From Candidatus Bathyarchaeum tardum (GTDB taxonomy: Archaea; Thermoproteota; Bathyarchaeia; Bathyarchaeales; Bathyarchaeaceae), in NCBI GenBank assembly GCA_029762755.1, contig JARVGH010000006.1, positions 62,001-126,000 of the forward strand: DNA of 64,000 nucleotides, given 5' to 3'. Made by a program: the position numbers and the translations under genes. The notes beneath the pieces are model-generated. The model saw only the letters and a program-made list of their open reading frames with translations, had not been told where the DNA came from and ran no database searches. Positions within the stretch are counted from its first letter, which is position 1; each line of letters begins with the position of its first letter. Below are positions 59,756-64,000 of this stretch, piece by piece.

Positions 59756-60775
59756 ATGATGAAAGAAGCAATGTTTTATGAAAAATTAGCTGACAAGCGA
59801 GTTAACTGTAACTTGTGCAGTCACCGTTGCCGAAAAATTGCAGAATCAAAAAGAGGACTTTGTGGAGTTCGAGAAAATATTGATGGCAAATTGTTCAGCT
59901 TAGTTTATGGACGGCTTGTAGCCAGATCAGTTGACCCCATCGAAAAAAAGCCGCTCTTCCATTTTCTTCCGGGCTCTTTGTCATATTCAATATCTACTGT
60001 TGGGTGTAACTTTCGTTGTGCTAACTGCCAAAATTTTGATATTTCACAGTTGCCCAGTGAACGCAAAGTTGTAGTCGGCAATGAAACATCTCCAGAATCA
60101 GTTATTTCTGCAGCGAAAGAAAACGGGTGCAAAAGCATAGCATACACCTACACTGAACCAACGATCTTTTTTGAGTATGCCTTAGATGTTGCCAAATTGG
60201 CAAAAAAAGCTGGACTCAGGAACGTTTTCGTTACCAACGGTTATATAACTGAAGAAGCACTGCGTGAAATAGCCCCGTATTTGGATGCTGCCAACATTGA
60301 TTTGAAAAGTTTTAGCGATGAATTTTATCGTAACAACTGTGGCGCTCATTTACAGCCTGTTTTGGATTCAATTAAACTGCACAAGAGCCTTGGAATTTGG
60401 GTCGAATTAACTACTTTGGTTATTCCAACATTGAATGATTCAGAAAACGAGTTGAATCAGATTGCAAGCTTCATTAAAGAAAAAGTAGGTGCAGAAACAC
60501 CTTGGCATTTGTCTGGTTTTCATCCAATGTATAAATTGTTAGATGTTCCTCGTACTCCTGTTGTGACTCTGCAGAAAGCCCGTCAAATTGGATTTGATGC
60601 AGGTTTAAAATATGTTTACGTGGGCAATGTTCCAGGAGAAAACGGAGAAAATACCTATTGTCCTAATTGTGGAGAAAAGGTAATTCAACGATATGGTTAT
60701 CATATTGAGAAAAATAGGCTTGAACAATCTAAATGTCCCCAGTGTGAGAAAAAAATTGATGGTGTATTTGCTTGA
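59756..60775 (+). CDS. amrS: AmmeMemoRadiSam-type radical SAM enzyme
   Basis: 339 residues. N-terminal zinc-like CNLCSHRCRKIAESKRGLCGVR, then radical SAM STVGCNFRCANCQN (Cys-x3-Cys-x2-Cys), TEPTIFFEYALD and KYVYVGNVPG, and a C-terminal zinc ribbon CPNCGEKVIQRYGY...CPQCEKK. This is the AmrS branch of pyruvate formate-lyase activase-like enzymes. The usual partners AmrA and AmrB (Memo) are not adjacent. Confidence 0.9.
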   Translation: MMKEAMFYEKLADKRVNCNLCSHRCRKIAESKRGLCGVRENIDGKLFSLVYGRLVARSVDPIEKKPLFHFLPGSLSYSISTVGCNFRCANCQNFDISQLPSERKVVVGNETSPESVISAAKENGCKSIAYTYTEPTIFFEYALDVAKLAKKAGLRNVFVTNGYITEEALREIAPYLDAANIDLKSFSDEFYRNNCGAHLQPVLDSIKLHKSLGIWVELTTLVIPTLNDSENELNQIASFIKEKVGAETPWHLSGFHPMYKLLDVPRTPVVTLQKARQIGFDAGLKYVYVGNVPGENGENTYCPNCGEKVIQRYGYHIEKNRLEQSKCPQCEKKIDGVFA

Positions 60776-60840
60776 GTTGTTGTACGTGATAAAAATGACA
60801 CCTAACAGATTAAACGTTTCAAAAATTAGATAGGATATGT

Positions 60841-60928
60841 GGAAGAGCGCACACAAAAGAAAAGGGCAGAAACTTGTCTTGGAGTTCATCCCTTTCTTCT
60901 GTAGTGGGTGGAAACTGTGCGCTCTTCA
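60841..60928 (+). ncRNA. candidate structured RNA, two-stage hairpin
   Basis: GAAGAGCGCACA (60842-60853) is fully complementary to TGTGCGCTCTTC (60916-60927). Inside, AAGAAAAGGG (60857-60866) pairs with CCCTTTCTT (60890-60898) with one bulged A. Between them is an asymmetric loop, the pattern of H/ACA-type guide RNAs, and ACA follows the stem at 60932 (four bases instead of three). It lies between convergent amrS and LysE genes, without reading frame. Confidence 0.55.
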
Positions 60929-61031
60929 CTAACACCTTCTTTTGCTATTACCGATTTAACAGTTCAGAATTAGTGCTCATTATTTTAGGTCAAATTCTAT
61001 CCAAAATTATTGAATACTTATTTAGCTAATA

Positions 61032-61655
61032 TCAGAGTAGGGCGTCAACTAAGAATGATGCTCCAAAGTAGATTAATACTGCCCCGAAAACTGCAATCAT
61101 GAGCCTGTACCATTTGAACTGTAATATTTTGGCTCCTTTTTTTGCAAAACCCGCAAGTAAGGTGAGCCATGCGTAATCCACCCAAACATGGAAAATATAC
61201 ATCAAAACTACTCCGAATAATCCTGCAAATTCTAAAGCCATTAGAATCAAACTTGCTCCTATGGTCAACCACCAGAGTATGAAGTAAGGATTTAGTCCTG
61301 TTAAAGCTAAACCAAGGAGTAACAGGTTTTTGTTGGTGCTTTTCGTCAGGTTTGTTTGTTCTGTTTGATTTATGCTGCTGCGTATTTGCATAAAACCAAA
61401 AACTATGAGGGCTGTACCTCCTGCAGCTCCGACAGCAAATCTGACGATTGGCTCGTTTGCGACTGTTAAGAGTCCCATGGCTAGTAACATGACTAGTGTG
61501 AATTCGATTATTGTGTGCCCTATCGAGAATATTATTCCGGTTTTGGTTCCTGTTTTTGCTCCGTGGGCTAATGTTACAAAGAATAGTGGTCCTGGGGCTA
61601 GAGCACCTGAGATTGTTAGTATTGTGATGGTGGCAATGAAGTTGAGTAAGTCCAT
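61032..61655 (-). CDS. LysE family exporter
   Basis: 207 residues, six helices. The family signature near the start is GALAPGPLFFVTLAHGAKTG, with helix 4 FILWWLTIGASL. It exports amino acids or small metabolites by ion exchange. A second long frame on the same strand in another register is a shadow. Confidence 0.9.
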   Translation of the reverse strand: MDLLNFIATITILTISGALAPGPLFFVTLAHGAKTGTKTGIIFSIGHTIIEFTLVMLLAMGLLTVANEPIVRFAVGAAGGTALIVFGFMQIRSSINQTEQTNLTKSTNKNLLLLGLALTGLNPYFILWWLTIGASLILMALEFAGLFGVVLMYIFHVWVDYAWLTLLAGFAKKGAKILQFKWYRLMIAVFGAVLIYFGASFLVDALL

Positions 61656-61778
61656 AAGTTATGAACAATGGTTTGATGATAAATAGTGTTGTGATTTTTG
61701 TTGTGTATTTGTGTTGGACATAAGCACAATAAGGTTTATTATATATTAAGATTTAATGTATACTTTAGTGATAAGTAA

Positions 61779-62039
61779 ATGAGAGCCACCCCCATTTTCT
61801 TAGCCTTTTTCTTATTGTTTACTTTAGCATCATTGGCTGTTCCAATTCCCCTCTTCCCCGGAAGCGCCATAACCGCCTACATTCAAACCCCCGTCTCTGC
61901 AATTTCCGAATACGTGACATACATCGCAGCAATAACAAACGGCCTAATCTATGGCATCGTAGTTTGGGTAGTGTTTTTCTTTGTAGACAAAAAACTAGAA
62001 AAATCCCTGTCACTGAACTCCAAACAAATATCAAAATAA
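61779..62039 (+). CDS. small two-helix membrane protein
   Basis: 86 residues. Signal-like first helix (IFLAFFLLFTLASLAVPIPL), an external loop, and second helix (NGLIYGIVVWVVFFFVD) with lysine-rich cytosolic end. No family recognised. TATATATT about 30-40 bases upstream (61740-61747) is the TATA box. Confidence 0.55.
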   Translation: MRATPIFLAFFLLFTLASLAVPIPLFPGSAITAYIQTPVSAISEYVTYIAAITNGLIYGIVVWVVFFFVDKKLEKSLSLNSKQISK

Positions 62040-62106
62040 CAACCAAAACTACCCTTCAAAATAACGGGGTCTGCCAGCCTTGTAGTCTTCATTCCAGTTA
62101 AGGTCG

Positions 62107-62240
62107 GTCTGGGACGGCTACATCATCCCCCAGTAATGGAACAGCATCCCAGACTAATAAAGTATTTAACACTTTGTGGCGAATGAAAAAGAACATCTCC
62201 GTAGACGCCACAAGGGTTTCTTGTATTTTTTTATTTTTAT
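62107..62240 (+). ncRNA. candidate structured RNA with two hairpins and T-run
   Basis: First hairpin: GTCTGGGA (62107-62114) with TCCCAGAC (62147-62154). Second: TTGTGGCG (62174-62181) with CGCCACAA (62206-62213). Both stems are perfect, and a T-rich run (62221-62245) follows as terminator. There is no reading frame. The family is not known to me. Confidence 0.45.
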
Positions 62241-62272
62241 TTTCTTGAGATTAATTGTAGCTTTGAAGCTCG

Positions 62273-62602
62273 TTAAGATTGTTTGTCTGAAGCAAGTGCT
62301 CTCTTGCTTTTGCGTCTTTTTGTAGTTTGATTTCTTTTTTCAATAATATCTAAAATGTTCCTAAGAACATCAAGGGTGTCTGATAGATGAAAACTAGCGA
62401 ACCCTGCTTTTTCAATATGGTTTTCAAAATAAATCTTGTGACCAGCAAGGGTTTTACTTGCAAGGGTAAGTACATTTCTTACTTCTGCTAATTCCGAGGG
62501 ATGACTGAGAAGGGATGAATTATATCTAGAAGTTTGAATATTTTCAATCTTTTTATTTATTAACACTGTCATTTTTTTTAGTTTTTCGATATCGGTGGTC
62601 AT
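62273..62602 (-). CDS. hypothetical protein, helical
   Basis: 109 residues: helical N-terminus (IEKLKKMTVLINKKIENIQ), central LSHPSELAEVRNVLTLASKTLAGHKIYFENH and a basic tail (TTKRRKSKRALASDK). Soluble. The shape resembles small four-helix proteins, but no family is identified. Confidence 0.5.
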   Translation of the reverse strand: MTTDIEKLKKMTVLINKKIENIQTSRYNSSLLSHPSELAEVRNVLTLASKTLAGHKIYFENHIEKAGFASFHLSDTLDVLRNILDIIEKRNQTTKRRKSKRALASDKQS

Positions 62603-62805
62603 AAATAAACAGTGGAAGTGAGTGTTAAAATAGTTTTGTGCCTTAGACGACCCCCTTGACTTTCGCTCAGGATTTTTCTGCAGACAAAGTGGTTTCGAAT
62701 TATTATAAACATAATTTTATACAAAAAAAGAGATGAGTTCAGTTAAGTGTATCTGGATTAGAAGATAAACTAAATCTGCTCGTGCATTCGAAAATCTTTC
62801 TTGAT

Positions 62806-63006
62806 TTATTCAGAAATAGATTTTACTTTGACAGCTCTTGGTCCTTTATCTCCCGCTGTCACTTCAAACTCTACTTTTTCTCCTTCCCTGAGGCTATTTT
62901 TGCCCTCAATATCAGAGTTATGAACAAAAATGTCTTTTCCATCTTCTCCTTTAATGAATCCGAAGCCTTTCTGGTCGAGCCATCTCGCTACTGTACCTGT
63001 TGTCAT
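62806..63006 (-). CDS. cold-shock domain protein
   Basis: 66 residues from ATG 63006 (GAGGTG six bases upstream; the longer frame starts inside the ribosome site). MTTGTVARWLDQKGFGFI contains RNP1 (KGFGFI), and DIFVHNSDI is RNP2. It is a single-stranded nucleic-acid chaperone. CspA-type proteins occur in only some archaea, so lateral origin is possible. Confidence 0.92.
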   Translation of the reverse strand: MTTGTVARWLDQKGFGFIKGEDGKDIFVHNSDIEGKNSLREGEKVEFEVTAGDKGPRAVKVKSISE

Positions 63007-63049
63007 GTATTTCACCTCTTTGTCAGGTTTACTTTACTTTCTCTTTGAA

Positions 63050-63057
63050 CTATATAT
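63050..63057 (-). promoter_or_regulatory. TATA box of the cold-shock gene
   Basis: TATATATA (read on the minus strand at 63050-63057) is about 45 bases upstream of ATG 63006, predicting a leader near 20 bases that includes the GAGGTG site. The 5' region further up (63060-63216) contains CACCC/GGGTG pairing at 63140-63165. Confidence 0.55.
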
Positions 63058-63216
63058 ACTTACATTGCTCACGATCGGGTAGTTAAACTGTTATTATACG
63101 GTTTTTCAGAGTTGCCTCGGTGTCATGCCTTTGCCCACCCTTGTTGATAGCAGACGGGTGATTAAGAGAACACAGGTATTTGTTAAATTAGGAACAGGGC
63201 TCACTCAGCCGATTGT

Positions 63217-63639
63217 TTATTCATGAATTTCTGTTACTTTGGCGAATACGTAAACTTCATTTTGCCATGTGTTTATCCAGTAGTCTAGGTCGTCACTTAT
63301 GGCTTGTATGTTAGCTTGTGCGCCTTCAATTGTTATTTCTGCTATCACTATGGTATCAGGGTCGAAGCGAAATCCCCAATAGTTATTGTATTCTTCGATG
63401 ATGCCTCCTATCCACATTTCAGTTTGGTTTTGTTGAAGATTTTTTAGTTCAGACCAAACCTGTAAACTGTTGGTTTCAACAGCAATAATGTCCCCTTTTG
63501 AATCTGTGATAAGTGCCCATCTGTCTGTTTCGTGTTTAGTTTTGTTTGGTTGATTTAAATTCCAGTAAACTAGAACTGTGGAAATAATTACCACTGCAAT
63601 CACAAACATTGCTATTGCTACATTAGCTTTTTTTACCAA
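63217..63639 (-). CDS. membrane-anchored extracytoplasmic protein, BP74-like
   Basis: 140 residues. N-terminal helix (AIAMFVIAVVIISTVLVYW), then an external domain with MWIGGIIEEYNNYWGFRFDPDTIVIAEITIEG and the end FAKVTEIHE, resembling the BP74 domain of calmodulin-binding-like bacterial and archaeal exported proteins. Role unknown. Confidence 0.6.
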   Translation of the reverse strand: MVKKANVAIAMFVIAVVIISTVLVYWNLNQPNKTKHETDRWALITDSKGDIIAVETNSLQVWSELKNLQQNQTEMWIGGIIEEYNNYWGFRFDPDTIVIAEITIEGAQANIQAISDDLDYWINTWQNEVYVFAKVTEIHE

Positions 63640-63760
63640 AATAACCCCTGATACTTAGTAGCTGTTTAACAATAAAAAAATGTTGGCTATCTCCCCACGA
63701 TTGAGTTTTGCAAAAAACCCAACGCTAGCCAAAATTAGGGATTAGTTTGTCTGTGAACCC

Positions 63761-64000
63761 TTACATGGGTGATGGAGTGCCAGAACCGGAAATTTTGATT
63801 ATGTTGCGCCTTTCTAATCTTCGAATTGCTTCAATGAATTCGCTTTTTTGTTTTCCGCTGAGTTCGAAGTCTTGCATCATGTCTTTTACTGCAGTTTGGG
63901 CGTTTCCTGACCTTTGTCCTCGACGCTGCAGGTAGTTTACAACTCGTCGCTCGATTTTTCCACACTTCCAAGTTGTGTTTCGAAGGAGCGTGGCAATGGA
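63761..64000 (-). CDS. C-terminal part of a protein (runs off window edge)
   Basis: An open minus-strand frame from the window end to TAA 63761-63763 gives the last 79 residues: KCGKIERRVVNYLQRRGQRS, AVKDMMQDFELSGKQKSEFI and EAIRRLERRNIIKISGSG. It looks like a winged-helix end (helix-turn-helix and basic strand). The start lies outside. Confidence 0.6.
   Translation of the reverse strand, partial: SIATLLRNTTWKCGKIERRVVNYLQRRGQRSGNAQTAVKDMMQDFELSGKQKSEFIEAIRRLERRNIIKISGSGTPSPM

Noticed and set aside
61045-61668. 207-codon minus-strand frame overlapping the LysE gene
   Set aside because: It is in another register of a clear LysE exporter, is rich in His, Arg and Thr, and has no family pattern; a shadow.
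63060-63216. possible box C/D RNA upstream of the cold-shock gene
   Set aside because: A CTGA is present but no good C box (RTGATGA) at proper spacing.

Overview
The window is archaeal chromosomal DNA, AT-rich and gene-dense. Archaeal markers are a diphthamide-type EF-2, aIF2 gamma, the polymerase subunits Rpo7 and Spt4, ribosomal proteins eS6, eS24, eS31 and a stand-alone uS19, a GTP-dependent dephospho-CoA kinase, Trm5 plus Trm112, UPF0147, and tRNA genes with encoded CCA. Many genes start with GTG or TTG behind GGAGG or GGTGA sites. The gene families and the PEF-type cell-surface anchors suggest the Bathyarchaeia (TACK) lineage; that placement is inference, since no rRNA gene is present.

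Layout. 1-4.6 kb: an orphan DNA methyltransferase, tRNA-Glu(CUC), tRNA-Leu(UAG), a CooT-like protein and an ABC exporter. 4.6-8.75 kb: a 4.08-kb integrated element in the 3' end of tRNA-Thr(GGU), bounded by a 31-bp perfect direct repeat. It carries a tyrosine integrase gene cut in two by integration (the halves rejoin in frame across the repeat), a TIR-domain protein, a HUH-type replication initiator, a winged-helix regulator and a small membrane protein. 8.75-10.9 kb: small genes, a decayed copy of the tRNA 3' end, a ribbon-helix-helix protein and a response regulator. 11-16.5 kb: tRNA methylation genes and a sugar-nucleotide/lipid-linked glycan cluster. 16.5-26 kb: membrane and transport genes (CaCA exchanger, TMEM175-like channel, ABC exporter, MFS) with two decayed genes (universal stress protein, TauE/SafE). 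26-29.6 kb: an operon of three anchored surface proteins with PEF-type C-termini, ending in a truncated fourth. 29.6-41.4 kb: tRNA-Glu(UUC), HD hydrolases, thymidylate kinase, zinc-ribbon proteins and EF-2. 41.6-46.6 kb: an ABC exporter with a divergent PadR regulator, DUF1512 and a radical SAM protein. 46.7-55.8 kb: an information-processing block (uS19, eS31, eS24, dephospho-CoA kinase, Spt4, Rpo7, PIN, aIF2 gamma, eS6). 56-64 kb: 2-oxoacid:ferredoxin oxidoreductase with its ferredoxin, an AmrS-like radical SAM enzyme, a LysE exporter, a cold-shock protein and small proteins.

How things fit together. The mobile element looks like a self-sufficient integrative plasmid: Rep for replication, integrase for integration and excision, a regulator divergent from Rep, and a TIR protein as probable cargo. 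The sugar cluster (nucleotidyltransferase, nucleotide-sugar dehydrogenase homologue, GlcNAc-1-P transferase) fits N-glycan or surface polysaccharide synthesis.

The most novel signals are the split-integrase element; two tandem paralogous hairpin RNA candidates with matching promoter-like motifs between aIF2 gamma and eS6; two more structured intergenic RNA candidates near 60.9 and 62.1 kb; a second, decayed tRNA-Leu integration scar; and two genes that seem to need an AUU start codon.
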